DNA of 64,000 bases from Moraxella nasibovis (GTDB lineage Bacteria > Pseudomonadota > Gammaproteobacteria > Pseudomonadales > Moraxellaceae). Under the pieces are notes generated by a model, which was not told the origin of the DNA, did no database searches, and saw only the letters and a list, made by a program, of their open reading frames with translations. How positions within the stretch are numbered: position 1 is the stretch's first letter; each line of letters begins with the position of its first letter. Made by a program: the position numbers and the translations under genes. This document shows, one piece after another, positions 20,451 to 31,345 of the stretch. The DNA lies in assembly GCF_029581575.1 (NCBI RefSeq), contig NZ_CP089975.1, positions 2,163,059-2,227,058 on the forward strand. The letters run 5' to 3'.

Positions 20451-20554
20451 TGATGGGCAAATAAGACCTTCGTCAGCTTGGCGGATGATTTGGCAAATCA
20501 AGCATCACAAAACAGCCAAAAACCAATTAACATCAAACTAAAATCAAACAAACA

Positions 20555-21118
20555 ATGACCAAAACCAAATTTAAAAACCTTGCCCATCATTTTTTATTAT
20601 CAAGCCCAAGTCTTGATGACGAGATTTTCTCTGGGGCGCTCATTTATGTCTGCCGCCATACTCGTGACGGTGCGTGGGGCTTTATTGTCAATCGCCCTTT
20701 GCCCGCCTCTGTCGGTGGGCTATTAAGCGAGCTTGATCTACCAAGCTCACAGCTCGCCATGAACACGCCCGCCCTAGACGGGGGACCGATGCGCCCCGAA
20801 GCAGGCTTTGTGCTACATACTGGTCTGCCTGATTATGCCTCATCCTTTGCGGTGGGTGAAAATGTCTGCCTAACGACCAGCAAGGACATCCTAGAAAACC
20901 TGTCAGCCGACAGCCTTGAACACTATCTGGTGTGCATGGGCTTTTGTAGCTGGGGCAAAGGGCAGCTTGAAGACGAAGTGACAGCTGGCGACTGGCTGGT
21001 CAGCCCTTGCGATTTGCAGATATTATTTGGCACACCTTATGACGAGCGCCTTGACAAAGCTTATGATAAAATAGGCGTCAACCCAAACGCCTTCGTCAGC
21101 ATCACAGGATATGCCTAA
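20555..21118 (+). CDS. YqgE/AlgH family protein (DUF179)
   Basis: Conserved 187-residue protein of unknown biochemical role; named AlgH in Pseudomonas. Family segments seen: HHFLLSSPSL, RDGAWGFIVNRPL, and GGPMRPEAGFVLH. Its stop overlaps the ATG of ruvX (TAATG), the usual pairing in Gammaproteobacteria. Confidence 0.9.
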   Translation: MTKTKFKNLAHHFLLSSPSLDDEIFSGALIYVCRHTRDGAWGFIVNRPLPASVGGLLSELDLPSSQLAMNTPALDGGPMRPEAGFVLHTGLPDYASSFAVGENVCLTTSKDILENLSADSLEHYLVCMGFCSWGKGQLEDEVTAGDWLVSPCDLQILFGTPYDERLDKAYDKIGVNPNAFVSITGYA

Positions 21119-21606
21119 TGACCGACAAACCCACACTCATTCTCGCCCTAGATTTTGGTGTCAAAAAAATGGGCATGGCACTGGGCAACAGCCTAACCCA
21201 AGACGCACGAGCTTTTGACATCTTGGCAATGAACAACGGACAGCCAGACTGGGATAATCTGCTTGGCATCATTGATACTTGGCAAATTGACGAAGTGCTG
21301 GTGGGCTTACCCCTCAACATGGACGGCAGTGATTCTATGCTTTCAAAGCGTGCCGCCAAATTCGCCCGTCGTCTGTCGCACCGCTTGGGCGAGCGGCACT
21401 CTGCCACCAAAGTCTTTATGTATGATGAACGACTGTCGTCTAAGGAAGCTCGGCAGCTGGCGTGGGAGCGTGGCTGGATTGACAATGAGCGAGATCCGAT
21501 TGACGACATTTCGGCGTGCATTTTGCTTGATGGCTATTTTTATGCCCCAGACCTTGCCTGCTATGTCGGCAGTTATCACGACAACGAACACAAAGGCAAG
21601 GCATGA
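21118..21606 (+). CDS. ruvX: RuvX/YqgF, RNase H-fold nuclease of pre-16S rRNA processing
   Basis: RNase H-like protein, formerly called Holliday-junction resolvase, now linked to 16S rRNA 5'-end processing. 162 residues with ALDFGVKKMGMALGN carrying the first acidic residue, VGLPLNMDGSDS, and DERLSSKEARQ with the second. It overlaps algH by one base and the next gene by four. Confidence 0.93.
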   Translation: MTDKPTLILALDFGVKKMGMALGNSLTQDARAFDILAMNNGQPDWDNLLGIIDTWQIDEVLVGLPLNMDGSDSMLSKRAAKFARRLSHRLGERHSATKVFMYDERLSSKEARQLAWERGWIDNERDPIDDISACILLDGYFYAPDLACYVGSYHDNEHKGKA

Positions 21607-22130
21607 ACGCCATCTGCCCACCCAATGACAACAACATAAAAAACACCATGAACCATCACGACACACTCATCGCACGCACCAAAGAGACCCTACGCCTAGC
21701 CAACATCAGCGTCTGTCTGGGCATGGCGGCGATCGTCTGCTTTGCACTGTTTGGCACTTTGGCAAGCATGAGCGCCTTTAAAGACAGCGCCGTTATTTAT
21801 TACGCTTTTCATTATCTGCCTTATGCACTGGTGGGGCTGAGCATTCCCGTCAGCCTGTTTCATGTGTTTTTTTTGGGTCGCTACCGCATCATGCAAGGTG
21901 GCATTTTGCTGCTGGTGCTCTTGACGGCACTGAGCTTGACGCTGTTTGCTTTGGGGAATTATGCCATCTACGGTCCGACTAAGACTTTTTTTATGGCGGT
22001 GTTTTTGGCGATGGTGGCGTGGTTTGCCATGCCGTATGTGTTTCGGGTAAATTTAAGAAAATTTTTAAACTTTTTGCAAGACCGCACCCCAAGCGATGAA
22101 CCATCATCAGACCATCAAATCAACCAATAA
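21603..22130 (+). CDS. hypothetical four-helix membrane protein
   Basis: Unrecognised 175-residue protein with four hydrophobic segments at about 34-55, 65-93, 100-119 and 126-146 and polar ends. The ATGA overlap with ruvX indicates co-translation. An internal ATG at codon 16 (21648) could be used instead. The downstream end overlaps nothing and leads into tusA. Confidence 0.7.
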   Translation: MNAICPPNDNNIKNTMNHHDTLIARTKETLRLANISVCLGMAAIVCFALFGTLASMSAFKDSAVIYYAFHYLPYALVGLSIPVSLFHVFFLGRYRIMQGGILLLVLLTALSLTLFALGNYAIYGPTKTFFMAVFLAMVAWFAMPYVFRVNLRKFLNFLQDRTPSDEPSSDHQINQ

Positions 22131-22140
22131 AGAGACCACC

Positions 22141-22371
22141 ATGAACCACACCCTAGATACCAAAGGACTCATCTGCCCTGAGCCTGTCATGCTCCTACAC
22201 AAAACCATGCGACAGGCGACAGGTGGCGAGCGGATTGAAATTCTTGCCACCGACCCTGCGACCACCCGAGACATTCCCAACTTTTGTCGCCATCTGGGAC
22301 ATACGCTTGAAAGTCAAGAGACGCTAGATGACGGCAGTTATCGCTATGTCGTGATGAAAAAATCGGCATAA
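22141..22371 (+). CDS. tusA: TusA-family sulfur carrier
   Basis: Small persulfide carrier supplying sulfur for tRNA thiolation and other pathways. 76 residues with the active Cys12 in GLICPEPVM, the defining motif, and TDPATTRDIPNFCRHLGH downstream. The ATG at 22141 starts the family sequence; the frame extending to 22096 does not. Confidence 0.92.
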   Translation: MNHTLDTKGLICPEPVMLLHKTMRQATGGERIEILATDPATTRDIPNFCRHLGHTLESQETLDDGSYRYVVMKKSA

Positions 22372-22373
22372 TC

Positions 22374-23327
22374 ATGAGCAAAACCCGAGCCCGCACGCCA
22401 CGCACGCCCAGCGTCAATCACGATGCCAAAGACCCCATTTATCTGAGCGAATTTCGCACAGCGATGCTGGCTCGTGGGCTGTCGGTGCATACCAGAAACG
22501 CCTACATTCAAGACCTGCGCCTGTGCATGAATACCAGCACCAAGCCTTTGACCACATGGGGTCAGGATGATGTCATCAACTGCCTACACATCGCCCAAGC
22601 CCAAGGCAAAAATCCCCGCACCATCGCACGCCTGCTTGCCAGCTTGCGTCAGTTTTTTTTGTGGCAAATTGGCAACGACGCCCGCAAAGACAATCCTTGC
22701 GAAGACATCAAAAACCCAAAAGTCGCCAAGCCTTTACCAAAAACACTCTCCGAAGATGCGGTTACTCGCCTGCTTGATGCACCAGACGGCAGTTTGCTTG
22801 GCATTCGTGATAAAGCCATGTTTGAGCTCATGTACGCCTGCGGTCTGCGTGTCAGCGAGCTTGTGAACTTGTCCTTTGAGCAGGTCAATATGAATGCAGG
22901 CTGGCTACAAATCACTGGTAAAGGCAACAAAACTCGGCTCATTCCGATGGGCGAATACGCCAAAGACGCCCTAGAACGCTATCTAAGCCTACGCCATCAG
23001 CTACTGGCGGGCAAATCCGACTGCCAAGCGGTGTTTTTGACCGAGCAAGGTGGCTACATGACACGGCATAATTTTTGGCACATGATTAAAAAATACGCCC
23101 TACTGGCAGACATCGCCATTGACATCAGCCCACACACCCTTCGCCACGCATTTGCCACGCATTTGGTTAATCATGGGGCGGATTTACGCAGTGTTCAGCT
23201 TTTGCTTGGGCATAGCGACCTATCCACCACACAGATTTATACCCATGTGGCAACCGCACGCCTACAAGCCCTGCACAGCGAGCATCATCCTAGGGGGTGG
23301 TCATCTTTATCCACAGAATCCTTTTAA
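22374..23327 (+). CDS. xerD: site-specific tyrosine recombinase XerD
   Basis: Resolves chromosome dimers at dif with XerC. 317 residues: N-terminal SAM-like core-binding domain (about 22-115) and a catalytic domain with Arg in CGLRVSELV, Lys in GKGNKTR, HTLRHAFATH, GHSDLSTTQIYTH, the full R-K-H-R-H-Y set. A 20-residue N-terminal extension precedes the usual start. Its last 21 bases overlap the convergent HEPN-like gene. Confidence 0.93.
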   Translation: MSKTRARTPRTPSVNHDAKDPIYLSEFRTAMLARGLSVHTRNAYIQDLRLCMNTSTKPLTTWGQDDVINCLHIAQAQGKNPRTIARLLASLRQFFLWQIGNDARKDNPCEDIKNPKVAKPLPKTLSEDAVTRLLDAPDGSLLGIRDKAMFELMYACGLRVSELVNLSFEQVNMNAGWLQITGKGNKTRLIPMGEYAKDALERYLSLRHQLLAGKSDCQAVFLTEQGGYMTRHNFWHMIKKYALLADIAIDISPHTLRHAFATHLVNHGADLRSVQLLLGHSDLSTTQIYTHVATARLQALHSEHHPRGWSSLSTESF

Positions 23328-23933
23328 GCATTCAAATAAAATCAAATAACAGTAACGAACAACTTCATGGTTTTTGTCATTTGGTTCTAAGCTACCATGA
23401 ACCAAATGACAGCGTACTTGATAAATAATTTCAAACAACCCTGCAAAAATTTTTTGCGAATCATCATGTAAAACCAAGGTTCCTAAATCGTGTGCAGAGG
23501 CAAAATCCTTTTTTAATTTTCCATTCTTGGTTTTGGCATTGTCAATAATTAAATTTTCAAAAATCTTAGGATTGGCATTAAAATCCATTAAGGCGTTATT
23601 TAGGCTCATCTTTGAATTATTGGGAATATTATTCCCTGAATAGTCAAGTTCAGCTTGGATTAAGGCATAATGCAACTGCTCAATACAATTATAAATATTG
23701 GCTCGCTCTTTTGGGTTGTCTGACTCCACAAGGCGTTTGAAAGCAAAATAAACTTTATTTTGATTACTTGCATCACTCTTAATTTTATTTATATGCTCTC
23801 TGTCGTTAGTCAGACCATAATGAAAGTTGTACCAACTATTGCAACTTAACCATAAGGTTACAAATGGTGCATGGTAGTCTATCTTGGACTTCATAAACCA
23901 TTCTTTCTTTAAATCTTGTTGGTAATTTGCCAT
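23307..23933 (-). CDS. HEPN-like protein of the restriction island
   Basis: Unrecognised by name; 208 residues, helical and Asn/Lys-rich. Near the C-terminus VRCHLVHGSLEP has the R-x4-H spacing of HEPN ribonucleases, preceded by a long helix. It starts two bases after hsdS ends, so it is the third gene of the restriction operon. HEPN genes often ride with restriction or defence loci as RNases or as their regulators. The 3' end overlaps xerD by 21 bases in antisense. Role unknown. Confidence 0.6.
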   Translation of the reverse strand: MANYQQDLKKEWFMKSKIDYHAPFVTLWLSCNSWYNFHYGLTNDREHINKIKSDASNQNKVYFAFKRLVESDNPKERANIYNCIEQLHYALIQAELDYSGNNIPNNSKMSLNNALMDFNANPKIFENLIIDNAKTKNGKLKKDFASAHDLGTLVLHDDSQKIFAGLFEIIYQVRCHLVHGSLEPNDKNHEVVRYCYLILFECLKGFCG

Positions 23934-23935
23934 AT

Positions 23936-26098
<2,163 letters not shown>

Positions 26099-26130
26099 TA
26101 ATGCCCGATATTTGGCATTATCAAAAGGGC

Positions 26131-28116
26131 TTAATCCTTTCCCACAAAAGACAATTTTTCCTTTTTGGCAAATTCAATAAAAGCCTCAGCGATACCGTCG
26201 CCCGTCAAACCATCGTGATTAAACAAATCGTGAGCGACAATCAAATGCCCGTGACTGTCTAATTTGGGCGTGCCGTCTGTGTGTTTAACATAGATTTTAT
26301 CGCCTGAATTGTCCTTACTTGGACTTTGCATTGTGGCAAAAAATATCGGATAATCCTCCACTTTTGGACAAAGTTCATCGTGCCATTTTTGCACAAATAA
26401 GACCGATGTTTTTGTGCCTGTATGTGGTTTAAACACATTGCCGTGCAGCCCCACCACCGCTAAAATACGGCAACGCTCGGCAATAAAATCACGAATGTAT
26501 TTATCGCTAGAATTATTAAAACGACCTTGTGGCAAAACAATCGCCATTCGCCCGCCGTCTTTTAAAAAGTCCAAATTGCGTTCAATAAATAAAATGTCTC
26601 GCCCAACTTTGGACTGTTGTTTGCCTTTGCTGTTTTTGCCAAGTTCATAGCGGGCAAGAATGCGAGTTTCTTTAATATCGCCTGCAAAGGGTGGGTTTGC
26701 CATTAACACATCAAACCCAAAATCACGGTTTTGGTCTTTGGTCTTGCGTAATTTTCTTAATTTTTTCCAGCCATTGCCATAAACATCACTCCATTCTTCA
26801 TCTTTGGTAAAATCGTCCCAGCGTTCATAGTCCAAGGTATTTAAATGCAATACATTGGTTTGTCCATCGCCTGCAATTAAATTGAGTGTGCGAGCAACTC
26901 GTACGGCTTTTTCATCAAAATCAATGGCAAAGACTTTTTCGGTGACATAATCAAGCTGTTCTGGTAGTTTTTGTTCAGCGGTAAATAAATGCGAACGCTC
27001 CAAGCCTTTTTCTTTAAGCTGTTTCTCCCAAACGTGAAAAATGGCATGCACAGGAAACCCACAACTGCCCGCTGCGGTATCAATCACGGTTTCATCTGCT
27101 TTGGGGTCTAGCATTTTGACACACATATCAATGACATAGCGTGGCGTGAAATATTGACCTTTTTCGCCTTTTGATGATTTATTGATAAGATATTCAAAGG
27201 CTTCGTCCACCACATCAAGATTGGAATTAAATAATTTGACTTCCTCCAATGATGACACACAGATTGCCAAATGCGATGGCGATAGATTGATTTTTGAACT
27301 TTCAGCAAATACACCTTCCCATTTATTTTTGGCTTTGTCAAATAGCGATTGAATTTTGTTTTTTAATTCACTTTCAGTATCGCCATAGTTACGAAATTCC
27401 AAATGACGGCTTTTATTTCTGGTGCTTTCCATTTCATCATAAAGTTTGGTAAAGATGAGCTGGAATAATTCCTCAAAAACATCCACGCCAGCATTTGCCA
27501 AAACCTCATCTTCCATTTCAATCACCAAATCTTTTAGTGATTTTCGTTGTGTGGCGATTTTGTCATTTTTAATCAAATCATCAATCGTCCAGCGTTCTTG
27601 CAAAATATCGGATAATTTTTCGTGAACGCTTGGAATATTGGGAATGTCTTTAAAATAATTGGGGTCTCGGCGATTATAATAAGAAATACTATCGCCATTT
27701 GTCCACACACCAATCGGCGCACCTGTGGCATTACAATAGGATTTTAATTGTTCTTTACCGTCTTTTAATTTTGGTTTTTTAAGCTCCACCATAATATAGA
27801 CAACATTGGGATTGTCTTTGTCAAAAATCACAATATCGGCACGCTTTTTTTCACGCCCAAAATGCACCGAATATTCCAATCCCATACGCTCATAAGGATA
27901 ACCATAATCATGGTGTAATTTCATCAGATACAGTTGGCGAACCGCTTCTTCTGGGGTCAGTTTAATGTCCTTTTTGCGTATCAAGCAACGCACATATGGC
28001 ACATCACCATTTTTACTGGATTTTTGAAAAATGGTATTTTCCAATAGCGTGATATGCTCGGCAGAAAACTGGGTAAGCTGGTAATTGGTGTCTTTGAGTA
28101 GTTGTGATAAATTCAT
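26131..28116 (-). CDS. fused restriction nuclease-N6-adenine methylase (BcgI/HsdM-like)
   Basis: 661 residues. The N-terminal part (about 50-140) is an HSDR_N-type PD-(D/E)XK nuclease domain: RADIVIF with Asp94 and VELKK with Glu111 and Lys113. The rest is a gamma-class N6-adenine methylase of the HsdM type: GQYFTPRYV, motif I DTAAGSCGF and motif IV ANPPF. No HsdR with helicase motifs exists nearby, so the enzyme resembles BcgI-type IIB/IIG systems, where one chain cuts and methylates and a separate subunit gives specificity. The ATG at 28116 is preferred, with GAG nine bases before it; an ATG at 28143 is also possible. AT-rich relative to xerD. Confidence 0.85.
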   Translation of the reverse strand: MNLSQLLKDTNYQLTQFSAEHITLLENTIFQKSSKNGDVPYVRCLIRKKDIKLTPEEAVRQLYLMKLHHDYGYPYERMGLEYSVHFGREKKRADIVIFDKDNPNVVYIMVELKKPKLKDGKEQLKSYCNATGAPIGVWTNGDSISYYNRRDPNYFKDIPNIPSVHEKLSDILQERWTIDDLIKNDKIATQRKSLKDLVIEMEDEVLANAGVDVFEELFQLIFTKLYDEMESTRNKSRHLEFRNYGDTESELKNKIQSLFDKAKNKWEGVFAESSKINLSPSHLAICVSSLEEVKLFNSNLDVVDEAFEYLINKSSKGEKGQYFTPRYVIDMCVKMLDPKADETVIDTAAGSCGFPVHAIFHVWEKQLKEKGLERSHLFTAEQKLPEQLDYVTEKVFAIDFDEKAVRVARTLNLIAGDGQTNVLHLNTLDYERWDDFTKDEEWSDVYGNGWKKLRKLRKTKDQNRDFGFDVLMANPPFAGDIKETRILARYELGKNSKGKQQSKVGRDILFIERNLDFLKDGGRMAIVLPQGRFNNSSDKYIRDFIAERCRILAVVGLHGNVFKPHTGTKTSVLFVQKWHDELCPKVEDYPIFFATMQSPSKDNSGDKIYVKHTDGTPKLDSHGHLIVAHDLFNHDGLTGDGIAEAFIEFAKKEKLSFVGKD

Positions 28117-28220
28117 GGCATTCTCATTGTATAAAGTTGGCATATTCTAGCATTTTTACACCAGATTATGTTAGCCGCTATGCTATAATAATGGTTGTTT
28201 TTTGTACCTTGGAGAGACTT

Positions 28221-28826
28221 GTGCATCAGATTAACCAAATATTATTAGAAAAATCAAAATCTTGGCGACAAGACATCACTTTTAGCCAAGAAGTGCTTGG
28301 CAAAGCCTTTGATTTTCGCACCACTTGGGGGATTTTTAGCCCAGAGAAGCTGGACGAAGGGAGCCTCATGCTCTTAGATTATATTGATTTTAAGGCTGAT
28401 GATAACTCCATTGATTTAGGCTGTGGCTATGGTGTGCTAGGCATGACAGCAGCTCGTGAATGCCCAAACGGCTCGCACCTTTTGATTGACAAAGACTTTG
28501 TGGCGGTGGAATACGCTAAGTTAAATTGCCAAAAAAATGGGCTGACGAATACCGAAGTCATGCTATCTAATGGCTTTGCCCATGTGCCACAGGGACGCAC
28601 TTTTAGCCTTGTGATGAGCAATTTACCTGCCAAAGCAAGCAAGGAACAGCATTACCTGTACCTACTAGACGCTTATGAACGCATGGAAGTGGGCGGACGA
28701 TTCTATGTCGTTACCATCAATGGACTAAGAGACTTCATGAAACGCTCCTTCACCGAAGTGTTTGGCAATGCTGACAAACTAAAACAAGGCAAAACCTACA
28801 CCATCACGATGGCGACCAAAGAATAA
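28221..28826 (+). CDS. RsmC-like class I methyltransferase
   Basis: S-adenosylmethionine-dependent methyltransferase of the MTS domain family (RsmC/RlmG type), which modify guanines in rRNA; the substrate here is not certain. 201 residues: DLGCGYGVLGMTAA is motif I, and SNLPAKAS fills the place of the NPP(F/Y) motif IV, with the second position changed, which is unusual for this family. The GTG start at 28221 has GGAG six bases before it; earlier in-frame ATGs overlap the restriction gene region and have no ribosome site. Confidence 0.75.
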   Translation: MHQINQILLEKSKSWRQDITFSQEVLGKAFDFRTTWGIFSPEKLDEGSLMLLDYIDFKADDNSIDLGCGYGVLGMTAARECPNGSHLLIDKDFVAVEYAKLNCQKNGLTNTEVMLSNGFAHVPQGRTFSLVMSNLPAKASKEQHYLYLLDAYERMEVGGRFYVVTINGLRDFMKRSFTEVFGNADKLKQGKTYTITMATKE

Positions 28827-28856
28827 CCCACCTCATCACAGTGGCGGTGCAACAAA

Positions 28857-28879
28857 GATGGGCGAAATCATCGCCCATC
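28857..28879. other. strong hairpin after the methyltransferase gene
   Basis: GATGGGCGA and TCGCCCATC pair perfectly around a five-base loop, 30 bases after the stop. There is no T-run, so it may protect the 3' end rather than terminate. Confidence 0.55.
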
Positions 28880-28925
28880 AAACCCACAAAAGTAGCAACC
28901 AAAAACCCGACAAGACCGACACCCA

Positions 28926-29378
28926 TCACGCCAAAAACGGCACGCATTCTCGCCACGCACTACAATCCTTTCCTAGCTCTCTTCTTACATAAAAATCCTC
29001 GACCATTTTGGCTTGTTGTTCAATGCCGTAGTTAAAGAACGATTTGCCTTTTTTAAATTCATAGCCATATTTACGATTAAAAATCGCCCGTCTGACTACC
29101 GCCATGCCCTGCTGAATCTGCCAAACATGGGTCAGCTCATGAACCAGCCACGCCCTGATGTGTAAAGACTTATCGCTAAAATCGGCACAAAAATCGTCCC
29201 TATGAAAATACACCCAGCCATTGGGCGAGACCGCATAGCCACGCAATACCCACCACGCAGTCGTAAGCCTAATGTCATCAAGATCAAGATGATTACCAAA
29301 CACCGAATGAGCAATGGCTCTCTCGCCTTGTGTTAAAGGGCGTGGTGCATTGGTATGTGTCGTGGATTTTTGTGTCAT
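28926..29378 (-). CDS. HExxH-motif protein, putative zinc peptidase-like
   Basis: 150-residue protein with LVHELTHVWQIQQG (HExxH) near residue 73 and a downstream GIEQQAKMVEDF helix that could give the third zinc ligand. Similar short proteins are annotated as Vgr-related or DUF4157-like peptidase domains; no secretion signal is seen. ATG at 29378 is chosen; 29393 is possible. Its start region faces rarA, so the two are divergent. Confidence 0.6.
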   Translation of the reverse strand: MTQKSTTHTNAPRPLTQGERAIAHSVFGNHLDLDDIRLTTAWWVLRGYAVSPNGWVYFHRDDFCADFSDKSLHIRAWLVHELTHVWQIQQGMAVVRRAIFNRKYGYEFKKGKSFFNYGIEQQAKMVEDFYVRRELGKDCSAWRECVPFLA

Positions 29379-29451
29379 ATCAGCCCAAAGCATAAAAATA
29401 CCGTGTATAATAGCGGATATTTTAGCAAGTTTTCGTAAGTTTTTGATAAAA

Positions 29452-30732
29452 ATGACCAACCAACACACCCCACTTGCCGAACGAATGCGTCCTAAAACCC
29501 TAAGCGATGTCATCGGGCAGACGCACCTGTTGGGCGATGATGCGCCGATTGCTCGTATGATTGCCAGCGGACATCTGCCCAGCCTGATTCTACACGGCGA
29601 AGCAGGTATCGGCAAGACCACGCTGGCACGCCTGCTGGCTCATGCAGTGGGGCGTGAATTTCACCTACTCTCTGCCCTTGATTTGACCGTCAAAGAACTT
29701 AGGGAATTGATCGAGCGTGGTGCAGGTACTGGCGGTTTGGATTTTGGCGCGCCTGTGATTTTTATTGATGAGATTCATCGTTTTAATAAAGCTCAGCAAG
29801 ATGCCCTACTAGGAGCGGTAGAATCTGGCAAAATCACACTCATCGGAGCGACCACCGAAAATCCCTCTTTTAGCGTGAATAACGCCCTATTGTCTCGCTG
29901 CCAAGTCTATCGGCTCAACCCCTTGACCACAGACGAGCTGACTGCGGTACTACAAAGAGCCTTAAACCAAGATCCTTTTATCCGTCACATTCAAGTACAA
30001 GGCGAACTTGGCAAAATCGCTACCCTTGCCAGTGGCGATGCTCGAAAAGCCCTAAACCTACTAGAAATCGCCTGCCAAAACGCCAACAACGGCACACTCA
30101 CAATTGACGATACTCTCATCAAAACCATTGCCCAGACCGTCCTGCCACGCTACGACCGAGCAGGCGACATGCACTATGATGTGATCAGTGCTTTTATCAA
30201 GTCTGTGCGTGGCTCTGACCCTGACGCTGCCATTTATTGGCTGGCAAGAATGCTCCACGCAGGCGAAGATCCTGCCTTTATCGGTCGCAGGCTTGTGATT
30301 TTGGCATCTGAGGACATCGGTCTTGCCAATCCCAACGCCCTGCTACTGGCGGACACCGCCTTGCGTTCGGTGCAGTCCATCGGCATGCCAGAGGCTCGCA
30401 TTATCCTCGCCCAAGCCACCGTCTATCTGGCGACATCGCCCAAATCCAACAGCACCTACACTGCCATCAACGAAGCACTTGCTTTTGTTCAGCAGGACAA
30501 TTCGCCCGTGCCACTACACCTAAGAAATGGCGTAACCGAACTGATGAAAGCCCAGGGCTATGGGGCAGGCTACATCTATCCGCACGACTATCCCAACCAC
30601 TACCATCCGCAGCAATATTTGCCCGATGCGCTGGTGGGTAAGCGGTTTTATGACTTTGCGGACAATCAAAAAGAGCAGGCAAGTTTTGCCTTTATCAACT
30701 GGTTAAAGGGCAATATGAATGAAAGCAGATAA
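29452..30732 (+). CDS. rarA: replication-associated recombination protein RarA
   Basis: AAA+ ATPase acting at stalled replication forks, of the clamp-loader superfamily. 426 residues with Walker A GEAGIGKT (49-56), Walker B VIFIDEIHRFNKAQQD, sensor segment GATTENPSF and the C-terminal tetramerisation region HAGEDPAFIGRRL. ATG at 29452 gives the family N-terminus LAERMRPKTLSDVIGQ; the longer frame upstream runs through the divergent promoter region. Confidence 0.95.
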   Translation: MTNQHTPLAERMRPKTLSDVIGQTHLLGDDAPIARMIASGHLPSLILHGEAGIGKTTLARLLAHAVGREFHLLSALDLTVKELRELIERGAGTGGLDFGAPVIFIDEIHRFNKAQQDALLGAVESGKITLIGATTENPSFSVNNALLSRCQVYRLNPLTTDELTAVLQRALNQDPFIRHIQVQGELGKIATLASGDARKALNLLEIACQNANNGTLTIDDTLIKTIAQTVLPRYDRAGDMHYDVISAFIKSVRGSDPDAAIYWLARMLHAGEDPAFIGRRLVILASEDIGLANPNALLLADTALRSVQSIGMPEARIILAQATVYLATSPKSNSTYTAINEALAFVQQDNSPVPLHLRNGVTELMKAQGYGAGYIYPHDYPNHYHPQQYLPDALVGKRFYDFADNQKEQASFAFINWLKGNMNESR

Positions 30733-31165
30733 ATCCGTTTATATTATTTGGGTGATATTACTGTTATTGGTGTGTTTACATTATAACACTTATCATGGCT
30801 GGCTTAGCCTTGCTTTCTTTGGCGTGTGCTTACTGGTCACCACAGCGCTTACCAGATCAAGAAAATTTTCAATAAAATCAAACGCCTATGCCCACATCGT
30901 CATCACGGTGCTTGCCTGCATGTTCATACCAAACATCATCGCTCATAAGGTCGTCAGTAAACATCGGCAAACGGACTGCGGTGTCATAAGCGAGGTCAAA
31001 CAGTCGTTTTGGCGCGCTGATACTTTTTTGTTAAAAGGCAATCCCACCAATTTTAGCCTAAAAAGACAGGCGGTGGAAATTGGCGATAAAGTGTGCGTTA
31101 CTTATAATCCCAATGAAAAATGGTATGGTTATGCTTATGTGTTTGAATTAAAAAAGCACTCCTAA
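30719..31165 (+). CDS. hypothetical membrane protein downstream of rarA
   Basis: Unrecognised 148-residue protein with two membrane segments at about 8-22 and 27-45, a third weaker one at 57-78, then a soluble beta-rich tail (DKVCVTYNPNEKWYGYAYVFE). It starts 14 bases inside rarA, so it is likely co-expressed. Confidence 0.6.
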   Translation: MKADKSVYIIWVILLLLVCLHYNTYHGWLSLAFFGVCLLVTTALTRSRKFSIKSNAYAHIVITVLACMFIPNIIAHKVVSKHRQTDCGVISEVKQSFWRADTFLLKGNPTNFSLKRQAVEIGDKVCVTYNPNEKWYGYAYVFELKKHS

Positions 31166-31329
31166 ATCCCAAAAATCAGCACAAGCAGCAACAATCAAGC
31201 CAAGATGTGCTAAAATAATACCGCAAACTGATGTTTGACGACCTCCTTGCAAGACACGCTAGATAAGACACGCCACGAAAGGTGCGCCAAACATTGTCAT
31301 ATTGCCAAACCATCAATCATCACAAGGAT

Positions 31330-31345
31330 TGTTCCACGTGAAACA
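31330..31345. other. parS site, exact match to consensus
   Basis: TGTTCCACGTGAAACA fits the ParB-binding consensus TGTTYCACGTGRAACA without mismatch. The GTG in its centre is the preferred start codon of the transporter gene at 31338, so ParB binding would cover that start. Confidence 0.85.
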
